From an uncultured Clostridia bacterium (GTDB lineage Bacteria > Bacillota > Clostridia > TANB77 > CAG-508), in assembly GCA_947624525.1 (NCBI GenBank), contig CANQKT010000006.1:1-46685 (forward strand): DNA of 46,685 nt. Reading direction: 5' to 3'. Below, piece by piece: positions 34,204 to 43,203 of this stretch (its first letter is position 1; every line of letters begins with the position of its first letter). The translations under genes were made by a program, and so were the position numbers. The notes under the pieces were generated by a model. It saw nothing but the letters and a program-made list of their open reading frames with translations. It was not told where the DNA came from and did not search any database.

Positions 34204-35904
34204 ATGTTAGATTTTAAAAATGAAATCGCAAAATCAATTGCAACAGCTGTAGAACTTAATACTGAACAACTATATTCTTTAATAGAGGTTCCAAAAGATT
34301 CACAAAATGGAGACTATGCTTTTCCATGTTTCAAATTAGCGAAAGAACTAAAAAAATCTCCAATGATTATTGCAAATGAAATAATGGAAAAAATTCAGCT
34401 AAACAATGAAATAATAGAAAAGGTTGAGGTTGTATCTGGATACTTAAATTTTTTTGTTAATAAGTTAACTTTAGCGAAAATAATTGTTGATGAGTTTTCT
34501 GAAAATAAAGAAATTGCTAAGTCTGATATAGGAAAAGGAAAAAATATTGTAATAGATTATTCTCATCCAAATATTGCAAAACCATTTCATATAGGGCATT
34601 TGCGTTCTACAGTAATAGGTCAAGCATTGTATAATACCTATGAATATTTGGGATACAATGTTACGGGTTTGAATTATTTAGGTGATTATGGAACTCAGTT
34701 TGGAAAAATGATACAAGGCTATAAATTATGGGGAAAGGAATATGATATAGAAAAAGATCCTATAAATCAAATGATGGATATTTATGTAAGAATAAATAAT
34801 TTATGCAAAGAAGATGAAAGTGTTTTAGAAAATTGCAGAAATAATTTCAAAAAATTGGAGGATGGAGATCCTTATTGTGTCGAATTATGGGAAAAGTTTA
34901 GAGATTTAAGTCTAAAGGAATTCCATAAAATCTATGATATGATAGGTGGAAAATTTGATTCATGGGATGGAGAGGCTTATATTGCCCCAAAAGTTCCAGA
35001 AGTAATGGATTTATTAGAAAAATCTGGAAAATTAAAAGAGTCAGAAGGCGCTAAAATAATTGATTTGGAAGAAAAGAATATGCCACCTTGTATGATTCAA
35101 AAATCAAATGGATCATCAACATATGCAGCTCGTGATTTGGCAGCAATTCTGTATAGAGCAAGAACTTATGACTATGATAAAGCTTTATATATAACATCAT
35201 ATGAACAAATTTTACATTTTAAACAGGTATTTGAAACAGCAAAACTGTTAGGAATGGATGACAAGTATTTAAACGGATTAGAACATGTTCCTTTTGGTAT
35301 GGTATTACTACCAACTGGTAAAATGTCAACTAGGGAAGGTACTGTTGTAAAACTTGAAGATTTATTAAATGAATCAATTCAAAGAGCTAAAAAAGTAATA
35401 GAAGAGAAAAATCCAGATTTAGAAAATAAAGAAGAAGTGGCTAGAAAAGTAGGAATAGGAGCAGTTATTTTCAACGATTTATCAAATAATAGAATTAAAG
35501 ATGAAGTTTTTGATTGGGATATTATACTTAATTTTCAAGGAGAAACTGGTCCATATATTCAATATACTTATGTACGTACAAAGAGTATAATTGAAAAAGT
35601 AGGTGTAAATTTAAAAAATGTAGAGTTAGAATTCTTATTAGATGAAGCTTCACAAAACATACTAAAGTTAATATATAATTTTAAAAATATATTAATACAG
35701 GTAACAGAAAAAAATGAACCATCAATTTTATCAAGATATTTGATAGATGTAGCAAAGGCATATAGTGTATTTTATAATTCTAATAAGATTATAGTAGAAG
35801 ATGAAAATATGAAAAATGCTCGCGTATTTCTAACATATGCAACCGGAGAGATATTAAAAATAGGTGCGAGTTTATTGGGAATACAAATGCCAGATAAGAT
35901 GTAG
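34204..35904 (+). CDS. argS: Arginyl-tRNA synthetase
   Basis: 566 residues from ATG 34204, chosen because AAGGAGG lies just upstream; a TTG at 34180 would precede the ribosome site. A class I synthetase that charges tRNA-Arg. An N-terminal Add1 domain is followed by the HIGH motif in NIAKPFHIGHLRST near 124-137 and by KMSTREGTVV near 377, which takes the place of KMSKS in many bacterial ArgS. The C-terminal anticodon-binding helical domain ends QMPDKM. Intact. No T-box leader is seen; the 90-base leader holds only the promoter and an ACGCGCCC stretch. Confidence 0.97.
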   Translation: MLDFKNEIAKSIATAVELNTEQLYSLIEVPKDSQNGDYAFPCFKLAKELKKSPMIIANEIMEKIQLNNEIIEKVEVVSGYLNFFVNKLTLAKIIVDEFSENKEIAKSDIGKGKNIVIDYSHPNIAKPFHIGHLRSTVIGQALYNTYEYLGYNVTGLNYLGDYGTQFGKMIQGYKLWGKEYDIEKDPINQMMDIYVRINNLCKEDESVLENCRNNFKKLEDGDPYCVELWEKFRDLSLKEFHKIYDMIGGKFDSWDGEAYIAPKVPEVMDLLEKSGKLKESEGAKIIDLEEKNMPPCMIQKSNGSSTYAARDLAAILYRARTYDYDKALYITSYEQILHFKQVFETAKLLGMDDKYLNGLEHVPFGMVLLPTGKMSTREGTVVKLEDLLNESIQRAKKVIEEKNPDLENKEEVARKVGIGAVIFNDLSNNRIKDEVFDWDIILNFQGETGPYIQYTYVRTKSIIEKVGVNLKNVELEFLLDEASQNILKLIYNFKNILIQVTEKNEPSILSRYLIDVAKAYSVFYNSNKIIVEDENMKNARVFLTYATGEILKIGASLLGIQMPDKM

Positions 35905-35939
35905 GTTAAAATTTAGGCAAAAATGGGAATTATTACCTT

Positions 35940-36063
35940 GCATGGCCATCAGTAATATTTTTTACTGGTGGCTTTCAAAAGTTATGAGTACATATGCATA
36001 TTTTGAATTCTGAAGAATAACATTAAAATATAAAATTAGAGTACAAGTAAGTTTGTACTAAAA
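35940..36063. other. Two hairpins between argS and spoIIM
   Basis: GCCATCAGTAA and TTACTGGTGGC (about 35945-35973, one G-U pair) form a stem after argS, possibly a weak terminator. AGTACAA and TTGTACT near 36040-36059 bracket a short loop just before the spoIIM ribosome site. Confidence 0.45.
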
Positions 36064-36075
36064 ATGGAGGAACAG

Positions 36076-36727
36076 ATGAAAACAAAAGTAAGATACAATT
36101 CAAAACATGCAGAAGAACTCAAAAAAATTTTATTACAACACATAAATTCCAATTTAAAAGATTATCTGATATTATCAATAGTATTTATAATAGGGGTAAT
36201 GATTGGAGTAGTAGTTATAAATAATTCAAATGAGCAAAGTAAATCAGAAATAAGTGGTTATATTAATAGTTTTGTCAATACAATAAAAGACGAAAAGTAT
36301 GAGATTGACAAAGTAAAATTAACAAAAATTTCTATTATAGAGAATCTAAAAATAGTAGGTATTATATGGGTTGCGGGTTCAACCATAATTGGGATACCTA
36401 TAATATATATAATTATGGCATACAAGGGATTTTGCATAGGATATACAATATCTGCAATTATATCAAGTTTGGGAGTATGGAAACGGGATCATTTTTTCAC
36501 TTGCATCATTATTTTTACAAAATATAATTGTAATTCCAATAATTCTAATGTTAAATGTGAGTGCTATTAAATTATATAGAAGTTTGGTAAAAGAAAATAA
36601 AAATTCAAGTGTAAAAAGTGAAATAATTCGACATACAGTTTTATGTATTATACTAATAGTTCCACTGATTGTGGCATCTTTAGTAGAGTCATATATTTCT
36701 AGTAGTTTGATATGTCTGTATAATTAG
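36076..36727 (+). pseudogene. spoIIM: Stage II sporulation protein M with a +1 frameshift
   Basis: The ATG at 36076 follows TGGAGGA. The frame encodes four-helix SpoIIM features up to GFCIGYTISAIISSLGVWK, then runs out of frame to a stop at 36570. Removing one base at about 36484 (AAACGGG to AAAGGG) restores GIIFSLASLFLQNIIV, and the frame continues through SAIKLYRSL and EIIRHTVLCIIL to TAG at 36727, giving the normal length. SpoIIM acts with SpoIID and SpoIIP in engulfment. The downstream half keeps normal codon use and no further stops, so the change is very recent or an assembly error. Next gene is xerD, the usual neighbour. Confidence 0.85.
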
Positions 36728-36852
36728 AAAAATATACTAAAAAATATAAAAATACTCTTTACTTTTTAATAAAAGTTTGATATAACATATATAGTTTATG
36801 TAAATTGTATTAAGTTTACAAATAATATTTAATGTAAGGGAGCTAAAGGAAA

Positions 36853-37734
36853 ATGAATGAACAAATAAAATTATTTTTGAAGTTTCTTCAAAACGATAAG
36901 AAATTATCAGATAATACACTTCAATCATATAAAAGAGATATAACTCAATTTGAAAAATATGTTGAAGAAAATCAAATTAATTATACAAAAGTAGATGAAA
37001 AAAACATAAAAGAATATTTAGAATACTTACAAAATATTGGAAAGAAATCATCAACAGTATCAAGAAACCTAGCGTCAATAAGATCTTTCTATCAATACTT
37101 AGTTAGAACAAAGAAAGTGCTACAAGATCCTACAAACAATATACAAGCACCAAAAATAGAAAAAAGAGTGCCAAGTATTTTGACAGCAAAAGAAGTGGAA
37201 TTACTTTTAGATCAACCACAAGATGTGGATCTAAAGGGAATTAGAGATAAGGCTATGCTTGAGTTTGCATATGCAACAGGAATGAGAGTTACTGAAATAA
37301 TTTCATTAAATTTAGAAGATGTTAATTTTGAAGAAGCATATGTAATTTGCAAAACAGGTACAAAACAAAGAAATATTCCTTTAGGAACAATGTCATTAAA
37401 GGCATTAAAAGGTTATGTTGAAGAGGCTAGACCATATCTAATAAAAGATGATAGCGTTAAATCATTATTTGTTAATATAAATGGAAAAAGATTGACAAGA
37501 CAAGGTTTTTGGAAAATAGTTAAATATTATAAAGAACAAGCTCATATTACAAAAGAAATAACACCACATGTTTTGAGACATTCCTTTGCGACTCATTTAT
37601 TACAAAATGGTGCAGATTTAAAAGCAATACAAACAATGCTTGGACACTCTGATATTTCTTCTACACAGGTATATATGCAATTTCAAGATGAAGGCTTAAA
37701 AAATGTGTATAAGAATACTCATCCAAGAGCATAG
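36853..37734 (+). CDS. xerD: Tyrosine recombinase XerD
   Basis: 293 residues. Site-specific recombinase that resolves chromosome dimers at dif with XerC. SAM-like N-terminal domain (FLKFLQNDKKLSDNTLQSYKRDI), then the catalytic domain: Arg in YATGMRVTEII near 146, the H-x-x-R box HVLRHSFATHLL near 239-250, GHSDISSTQ near 266 and the nucleophile Tyr in QVYMQF near 276. All catalytic residues are present. Genes spoIIM and xerD are often adjacent in Firmicutes, so this is chromosomal Xer rather than an integrase. Confidence 0.94.
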   Translation: MNEQIKLFLKFLQNDKKLSDNTLQSYKRDITQFEKYVEENQINYTKVDEKNIKEYLEYLQNIGKKSSTVSRNLASIRSFYQYLVRTKKVLQDPTNNIQAPKIEKRVPSILTAKEVELLLDQPQDVDLKGIRDKAMLEFAYATGMRVTEIISLNLEDVNFEEAYVICKTGTKQRNIPLGTMSLKALKGYVEEARPYLIKDDSVKSLFVNINGKRLTRQGFWKIVKYYKEQAHITKEITPHVLRHSFATHLLQNGADLKAIQTMLGHSDISSTQVYMQFQDEGLKNVYKNTHPRA

Positions 37735-37790
37735 TGAGAGAAATTTGGGGACGTTCCTTAAATTTCCTAGATAATATAATTTAAAATTAA
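37735..37790 (+). promoter_or_regulatory. Promoter region of the Mn riboswitch transcript
   Basis: A perfect TATAAT at 37775-37780 lies 11 bases before the riboswitch; the -35 is poor (about 37752-37757). Upstream, TTGGGGACGTTCC shares TTGGGGACG with the sufB-sufD spacer. Confidence 0.45.
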
Positions 37791-37889
37791 TTTTAAGAGG
37801 GAGTAGCTTATAAACTACTAATCAACAGTTCGTAATTTCTGGTTAGTAACCTGGTATATGTTTTATAAAGGTAAGCAAGACTTTTAAAA
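37791..37889 (+). ncRNA. yybP-ykoY manganese riboswitch
   Basis: The conserved 5' block GGGAGTAGC (37799-37807) and 3' block AGCAAGAC (37874-37881) are the hallmarks of this class, as in the L. lactis yoaB switch. TTTTAAGAG and CTTTTAAAA pair as P1. It precedes a P-type ATPase of the YoaB/LMCA type, a usual target. Ligand Mn2+ follows from the class, not from this sequence. Confidence 0.88.
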
Positions 37890-37940
37890 ATGTTGGATTT
37901 AGCTTTTTGTGGAAGTTCAATGTTTTTGAGGGTCTTTTTT
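37877..37940 (+). terminator. Riboswitch-controlled terminator
   Basis: AAGACTTTTAAAAA (37877-37890) pairs with TTTTTGAGGGTCTT (37923-37936) and is followed by T to 37940. The left arm is the P1 3' strand of the riboswitch, so Mn2+-stabilised P1 and the terminator exclude each other. This predicts an ON switch. Confidence 0.8.
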
Positions 37941-37976
37941 ATTGTGAGTGAGGGGGAGGGACGTTTGCAGAGGTTC

Positions 37977-38134
37977 GTCGAATTCAATAGTTATGTAATG
38001 CAGTAAAATATATTAATATTCCGTTCGTTTGCTGGCGTTGGGATTTTGAAGAAGACGTTAGGTGGGGGCGCCAAACTGCGCACTCCACTGCATATTAATA
38101 TATTTTACTGCATTACATAACTATTGAATTCGAC
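37977..38134. repeat. Long-hairpin repeat family, copy 2
   Basis: A 158-bp inverted repeat, GTCGAATTC at the left and GAATTCGAC at the right, with the shared core ATTCCGTTCGTTTGCTGGC and GCGCCAAACTGCGCAC. It differs from copy 3 at three paired arm positions, all compensated, plus one loop base. It lies between the Mn riboswitch terminator and the ATPase gene. Confidence 0.9.
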
Positions 38135-38316
38135 TACTCTACAAGAATTTTTATGTGAAAAGCATTAGCTAGTAACCTCTACAGTATATTTTTTTGGAAA
38201 TCAAGATTGACTAAATTGGGAGGAAGTGATAAAGTTGGGTTGATGAGAGTGTGATGGTTAATAATTTTTTTATAAAAACAAATAATATAAATAGATTATT
38301 AGGAGGAAGATGAGTT
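38135..38316 (+). other. Spacer between hairpin copy 2 and the ATPase gene
   Basis: The first 50 bases (GACTACTCTA, AATTTTTATGTGAAAAG) match the right flank of copy 3. The rest is AT-rich with the ribosome site AGGAGGAAG. No promoter is recognised, so expression should depend on read-through from the riboswitch. Confidence 0.5.
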
Positions 38317-41043
38317 ATGGTGAAGAGTTGGTATAACAAGTCTAGGGATGAAGTATTTAAGGAGTTTAATATTTCTGAGGATAAGGGGTTGTCAGGTGAG
38401 CAGGTAACTGCAAATCGTGAGAAGTATGGTATGAATGAATTGACTGCTCAAAAGAAAAAGAGTTTGTTTGTGAAGTTTTTAGAGCAATTTAAGGATTTTA
38501 TGATTATTGTTTTGATTATTGCTGCTATTGTTTCTGGTGTGGTTGGTTATATAGAAGAGGGTAAAGTTACTGATTCTATTATAATTTTGGTGGTTGTTAT
38601 AGTTAATGCTATAATTGGTGTTGCTCAAGAATCTAAGGCAGAGAAGTCTTTGGAGGCTTTGCAGAAATTAAGTAGTCATTCTGCTAAGGTTGTTAGAGAT
38701 GGTGAGTTAACAGTTGTTGCATCAAGGGAATTAGTTCCAGGGGATATCGTTGTTTTAGATACTGGTGATTTTGTTCCTGCTGATTTAAGGATTATAGAAG
38801 CAGTTAATTTAAAATCACAAGAGGCATCTTTGACAGGAGAATCTTTGCCATCAGAGAAGAATTCAGCAACTATTGAAAATGAAAAAGTTGGTGTTGGTGA
38901 TAGGGATAATATGCTATTTTCTTCAAGTTTAATAACATATGGTAGAGGAAAAGGCGTGGTTGTTGAGACTGGTATGAATACCGAAGTTGGAAAAATTGCT
39001 GGAATAATTAGTAATACTGTAAAAGCTGAAACTCCACTTCAAACAAAATTAAATAAGCTGGGCAAAACATTGGGAATCGCAGCTTTAGCTATATGTGTGA
39101 TTATATTTGTAATAGGCTTATTATATGGTAAAGAGCCTTTAGATATGTTTATGACTGCTGTAAGTTTGGCTGTTGCAGCTATTCCAGAAGGTCTTGCTGC
39201 TGTATCAACTATTGTTCTTGCAATTGGTGTTCAAAGGATGGTTAAGAAGAATGCAATTGTTAAAAAATTGCCTGCAGTTGAAACTTTAGGAAGTGCTTCA
39301 GTTATTTGTTCAGATAAAACTGGAACATTAACACAAAATAAAATGACAGTTGAAAAGGTCTTTTATGATGGTAAATTAGTAGATATTCAAGATATAAAAG
39401 AAGAAGATATAAAAGATGATTTAGAAAGATTAACATGTATAAGTATGTTATGTAATGATACAAAAGTAAGTGCTAATAATGAATTAACAGGAGATCCAAC
39501 AGAAACGGCATTAGTTGATATGGGATTTAAATTGGATTTTCAACCAGAATTATTTGAGTCATATCCTAGAGTGAAGGAAGTTCCATTTGATTCTGATAGA
39601 AAATTAATGACAACAGTTCATCAAGATGGAGATAAGTATTTGGTATATACTAAGGGTGGAGTTGATGAGTTATTAAAAAGATGTAATTCATATATATTTG
39701 GTAATGAAATTAAAAATGATTTGGATAAATTCAAAGTAGAAATAAGTAAGCAAAATGAGCAAATGGCTCAAAATGCATTAAGAGTATTGGCAATGGGATA
39801 TAAAGAGTTAGATCATTTGCCTACTGATGAAGAAATGAAAAACATTGAATCAGATTTGATTTATGTTGGCATGGTTGGGATGATAGATCCACCAAGAGAA
39901 GAGGTAAAAGCTGCTGTTGCTAAATGTAAAACAGCCGGAATTAAAACTGTAATGATAACTGGTGATCATAAGATAACTGCAACAGCTATTGCAAAGGCAT
40001 TGGGAATTTTGGAAGATGGTGATGAGGCAATAACTGGAAGTGAGCTTGAAGAAATGTCTGATGAGGAATTAATTAAAAGGGTAAGAAATATTGCAGTATA
40101 TGCAAGGGTTTCTCCAGAACATAAGGTTAGAATAGTTAAGGCATGGCAAGCTAATGGTGAAATTGTTGCTATGACAGGTGATGGGGTAAATGATGCTCCT
40201 GCTTTGAAAACTGCAGATATAGGCTGTGCTATGGGAATTGTTGGTACAGATGTTTCAAAAGAAGCGGCAGATGTAATTTTAACTGATGATAATTTCTCTA
40301 CTATAGTTTCAGCTGTAGAAGAGGGTAGGCGTATATATGATAATATTTTAAAGGCTATACAGTTCTTGTTGTCTAGCAATGTGGGTGAAATTATACTTTT
40401 ATTTTTAGCAATTTTAATTGCGCCTGTGCTTGCTGGTAAGTTTGGAATTGATATAAAGTTAATAGAACCTCTATTGCCAATTCATATTTTATGGGTTAAT
40501 TTGGTAACAGATTCACTTCCTGCGTTGGCTTTGGCTGTTGATCCTGCTGAAAGAGATATAATGAATAGAAATCCTAATAAAAAACAAAAAGGCATATTTA
40601 CTAAAGGTATGACATGGAGAATAGTGTATCAGGGGCTAATGATAGGGTTATTAACATTAGTGGCATTTATAATAGGTTTAGGTACTAAGAATGTTCCAGT
40701 GGTTGAGGGAATGACTACTGAGGAAGTTCGTGTGGCAATTGCGCAGACTATGGCTTTTATAGTGTTGGCTTTATCTGAATTGGTGCATGTGTTTAATATT
40801 AGGAATAATAGTAGGTCTTTGTTTAAGACGGGAGTGTTTAATAATTTGATGTTGGTGCTTGCAATATTGGTTTCTGCTGGTTTGATGTTTGTGGTATTGT
40901 TGGTACCTGGGTTAAGAAGTTTGTTTGATATTGTTCCTTTGCCGGTGGAGAATGTTATTGAAACTATTTGCTTAGTGTTTGCTCCGGTAGTTATTGTTGA
41001 AATATTTAAATTGTTTAAGATTAATACAATAAAGGGAGAGTAG
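38317..41043 (+). CDS. P-type cation ATPase (Mn2+/Ca2+ exporter type)
   Basis: 908 residues; ATG after AGGAGG. A type IIA P-ATPase with cation ATPase N-domain, TGES actuator near 171, VAAIPEGLAAVST in helix 4, the phosphorylated Asp in CSDKTGTLTQNK near 333, KGGVDELLKRC near 447, and hinge TGDGVNDAPALKTADIG near 620. Helix 6 reads WVNLVTDSLPALALAVDP, the SERCA-like site. This resembles LMCA1/YoaB. The upstream Mn riboswitch argues for Mn2+ export or homeostasis, with Ca2+ still possible. The first and last few hundred bases are richer in G/T than the middle, and hairpin copies 2 and 3 bracket the gene. Confidence 0.92.
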   Translation: MVKSWYNKSRDEVFKEFNISEDKGLSGEQVTANREKYGMNELTAQKKKSLFVKFLEQFKDFMIIVLIIAAIVSGVVGYIEEGKVTDSIIILVVVIVNAIIGVAQESKAEKSLEALQKLSSHSAKVVRDGELTVVASRELVPGDIVVLDTGDFVPADLRIIEAVNLKSQEASLTGESLPSEKNSATIENEKVGVGDRDNMLFSSSLITYGRGKGVVVETGMNTEVGKIAGIISNTVKAETPLQTKLNKLGKTLGIAALAICVIIFVIGLLYGKEPLDMFMTAVSLAVAAIPEGLAAVSTIVLAIGVQRMVKKNAIVKKLPAVETLGSASVICSDKTGTLTQNKMTVEKVFYDGKLVDIQDIKEEDIKDDLERLTCISMLCNDTKVSANNELTGDPTETALVDMGFKLDFQPELFESYPRVKEVPFDSDRKLMTTVHQDGDKYLVYTKGGVDELLKRCNSYIFGNEIKNDLDKFKVEISKQNEQMAQNALRVLAMGYKELDHLPTDEEMKNIESDLIYVGMVGMIDPPREEVKAAVAKCKTAGIKTVMITGDHKITATAIAKALGILEDGDEAITGSELEEMSDEELIKRVRNIAVYARVSPEHKVRIVKAWQANGEIVAMTGDGVNDAPALKTADIGCAMGIVGTDVSKEAADVILTDDNFSTIVSAVEEGRRIYDNILKAIQFLLSSNVGEIILLFLAILIAPVLAGKFGIDIKLIEPLLPIHILWVNLVTDSLPALALAVDPAERDIMNRNPNKKQKGIFTKGMTWRIVYQGLMIGLLTLVAFIIGLGTKNVPVVEGMTTEEVRVAIAQTMAFIVLALSELVHVFNIRNNSRSLFKTGVFNNLMLVLAILVSAGLMFVVLLVPGLRSLFDIVPLPVENVIETICLVFAPVVIVEIFKLFKINTIKGE

Positions 41044-41068
41044 GTTTTTGGGGCTTTTGCAGTAGGCC

Positions 41069-41226
41069 GTCAACTTCAATAGTTATGTAATGCGGTAAAA
41101 TATATTAATATTCCGTTCGTTTGCTGGCGTTGGGATTTTGAAGAAGACGTTGGGTGGGGGCGCCAAACTGCGCACTCCACTGCATATTAATATATTTTAC
41201 CGCATTACATAACTATTGAAGTTGAC
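41069..41226. repeat. Long-hairpin repeat family, copy 3
   Basis: A 158-bp inverted repeat, GTCAACTTC to GAAGTTGAC, starting 26 bases after the ATPase stop. It is in the same orientation as copy 2 and identical to it except for three compensated arm pairs and one loop base. Confidence 0.9.
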
Positions 41227-41320
41227 TACTCTATAAAATTTTTGATGTGAAAAGTGTTAAATAGTAAGTTTTATTGCAAATATTTTAAAGTAAGTGTGGT
41301 AGAGAAGGGATGAGTGTATT

Positions 41321-41752
41321 TTGAAGGATTTAAGTAATATTTTTGAAAGAAAGATTAATTATTATGAGACTGATAGAATGGGAGTGGTGCATCATTCTAA
41401 TTATATTAGATATTTGGAAGAAGGAAGATGTTATTGGTTGGAAAAGTTGGAAATGCCGTTTGAGTTGATGGAGGAAAAGGGCATTACTATTCCTGTGTTG
41501 GGAGTTAGTTGTAATTATAAGAGGCATGTTACTTTTGGTGATATTATAGTAATTGAAATGTTTGCTAAGGAGTATTCTGGGGTTAGATTGACAGTTGGTT
41601 ATAATGTGACTAATAAGGTAACTGGAGAGTTGGTAATGACCGCTGAGACAAAGCATTGTTTTACCAATAGGGATTTGAAACCAATTAATTTAAAGAAATA
41701 TGCGCCAGAATTTAGTGATAAATTTCAAAGGTTATTAGAGAAATGTTTATAA
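41321..41752 (+). CDS. Acyl-CoA thioesterase, YbgC/FadM hotdog family
   Basis: 143 residues; TTG start after GAAGGGATG. A hotdog-fold thioester hydrolase. The N-terminal motif YYETDRMGVVHHSNYIRYLEEGR (residues about 13-35) contains the catalytic Asp, and VSCNYKRHVTFGDIIVIE near 63 is typical of 4HBT/YbgC proteins. The exact acyl substrate cannot be read from the sequence. No Tol-Pal genes are present, as expected for a Firmicute. Confidence 0.88.
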   Translation: MKDLSNIFERKINYYETDRMGVVHHSNYIRYLEEGRCYWLEKLEMPFELMEEKGITIPVLGVSCNYKRHVTFGDIIVIEMFAKEYSGVRLTVGYNVTNKVTGELVMTAETKHCFTNRDLKPINLKKYAPEFSDKFQRLLEKCL

Positions 41753-41756
41753 TATT

Positions 41757-41843
41757 AGAGGTACTTTAAAATACACCTATCCAAATAAATAAAGGAAGAA
41801 GAATTCCTCCTTTATTTATTCTGGGTGGGTGCTTTTTAAAGTA
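41757..41843. terminator. Nested long hairpin between convergent genes
   Basis: Outer arms GTACTTTAAAA and TTTTTAAAGTAC and inner arms AAATAAATAAAGGA and TCCTCCTTTATTTATT fold into one extended stem of about 85 bases. The end of the convergent gene lies in the right arm. It probably stops transcription from both sides. Confidence 0.7.
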
Positions 41844-42510
41844 CATATAAGTATATTGAAAAGAATTGTAGGATGCTTCCGGCTAGGACAAAGAAGTGCC
41901 ATATGGAGTGCATGTATTTTATTTTTTTTCCTAGACCATAAATGATTGCTCCTATGGTGTAGACTATTCCTCCTGAAAGTAGTAGTATGATTCCGTTTCT
42001 GTCAATACAAGAACATAGTTTCTGGTATTGGAAAATTATGAGCCATCCCATGCATAGGTAACATATCATAGAAAATATTTTAAATTTTTCTAGGTTTATG
42101 GAGTTAAGTGTTATTCCAATAATTGTAAAGGCTAGTATTATTCCAAAAATGGTCCAACCTAGTGCACCATTCATTGCTACTAAAGCAAAGGGGGTGTATG
42201 AGCCGAATATTAGTAAAAAAATACTGCAGTGGTCAAATATTCGGAATATTTTTTTTGCTTTGCATGTTGGTTTGAAGCTATGATATAGAGTTGACATTGT
42301 ATATAAGATAATAAGCATAGTTCCATATATTACTGAGCATACAACTGATATAGCTCTATGATGTTTTGCTGAGATGACTATTGCTAAAACTAATGCAGTT
42401 ATGCTAAGTGCAATTCCTATGCCATGTGATATGGCACTAATTAGTTCTTCTGATAATGAGTATTTGGGAACTAATGAGTTATTTTTAGTTAATTTTGTTG
42501 AGTTATCCAT
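41836..42510 (-). CDS. Hemolysin III / PAQR-family membrane protein
   Basis: 224 residues; ATG at 42510 preceded by GAAAGGAA. Seven hydrophobic segments span about residues 28-222. PAQR motifs are present: LYHSFKP near 75, FRIFDHCSIFLLIFGSYTPF near 89-108, and the C-terminal HSIWHFFVLAG near 201-211, whose histidines match the zinc site of the family. Bacterial members are called hemolysin III or YqfA; the biochemical role is unsettled and a true toxin role is doubtful. Confidence 0.92.
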   Translation of the reverse strand: MDNSTKLTKNNSLVPKYSLSEELISAISHGIGIALSITALVLAIVISAKHHRAISVVCSVIYGTMLIILYTMSTLYHSFKPTCKAKKIFRIFDHCSIFLLIFGSYTPFALVAMNGALGWTIFGIILAFTIIGITLNSINLEKFKIFSMICYLCMGWLIIFQYQKLCSCIDRNGIILLLSGGIVYTIGAIIYGLGKKIKYMHSIWHFFVLAGSILQFFSIYLYVL

Positions 42511-42654
42511 ATAAGTAAATTCCTTTCTAGTATTGTCAAATTAGAATTGTGTTTTGAATTAAAAGATTATATATTTTTTGACTTTCATGATTATACAATA
42601 TGATGGTATTTTATTCAATATTATTATTAAAAATGTTGTATTATATACTATTAT

Positions 42655-42692
42655 AAAAAAGCAACAGGAAGAGCTATCATATGTGATAGCCC
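42655..42692 (-). terminator. Terminator after the glycosyltransferase remnant
   Basis: On the minus strand GGGCTATCA and TGATAGCTC pair around a short loop, and T-rich DNA follows (GCTTTTTT). Confidence 0.7.
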
Positions 42693-42992
42693 TTCAATTA
42701 ATTTAAATATTTTTCTTTTATTTTCTTCAGTTATAACATCATCTGCATCAAGCCACATCTAATAATCTTTGGTTGCCTTTGAAAACGAATAATTTCTGGC
42801 TAAAGAAAAATCATCAACCTATTTAAAATCATATACTTTTTCTGTATATTGATAAGCAATTTCCTTGGTTTTATCTGTAGAACCTGTATCCACTATAATA
42901 ATTTCATCAACAATATCTTTTACTGATTTAAGACATCTAGCTAAAACTGCTTCTTCATTTTTTACTATCATACATAAACTAATTGTAATCAT
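42693..42992 (-). pseudogene. Truncated family 2 glycosyltransferase with two in-frame TAG stops
   Basis: ATG at 42992 follows GGAGG. The frame encodes [33 protein letters not shown] and, after two TAG codons, VDDFSLARNYSFSKATKDY and MWLDADDVI. This is the GT2 nucleotide-sugar-binding half, including the metal-binding DAD. The TAG codons stand where Trp and a hydrophobic residue are usual. The acceptor half is missing. TAG ends other genes here (sufC, spoIIM), so it is not recoded. Confidence 0.85.
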
Positions 42993-43203
42993 TTCAACCT
43001 CCAAAATATTAATGTTCCTATGTATCTAGTTATATAGTATTAAAAAGGGGATAGGTTTGTGATTATTAAAAGTGAATATGTAAACAAAATCAAAAATGAG
43101 TTTTTAAAAATGTTTTATGTTGCATAAATGATTAGTAAAAAAATTTATAATTAGTACACCAAATGAAAAGTAATGGAATATATTATAAAGGGAGGGAGCT
43201 TGC

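Noticed and set aside
36853..37734. Phage or mobile-element integrase
   Set aside because: Length, motifs and the spoIIM neighbour fit chromosomal XerD.
42693..42992. TAG recoding as an amino acid
   Set aside because: TAG ends sufC and the repaired spoIIM frame at expected lengths, so the two TAGs mean decay.
43060..43130. Short GTG-started frame of about 22 codons before the peptidase
   Set aside because: Too short, no conserved motif; probably chance or a relic.
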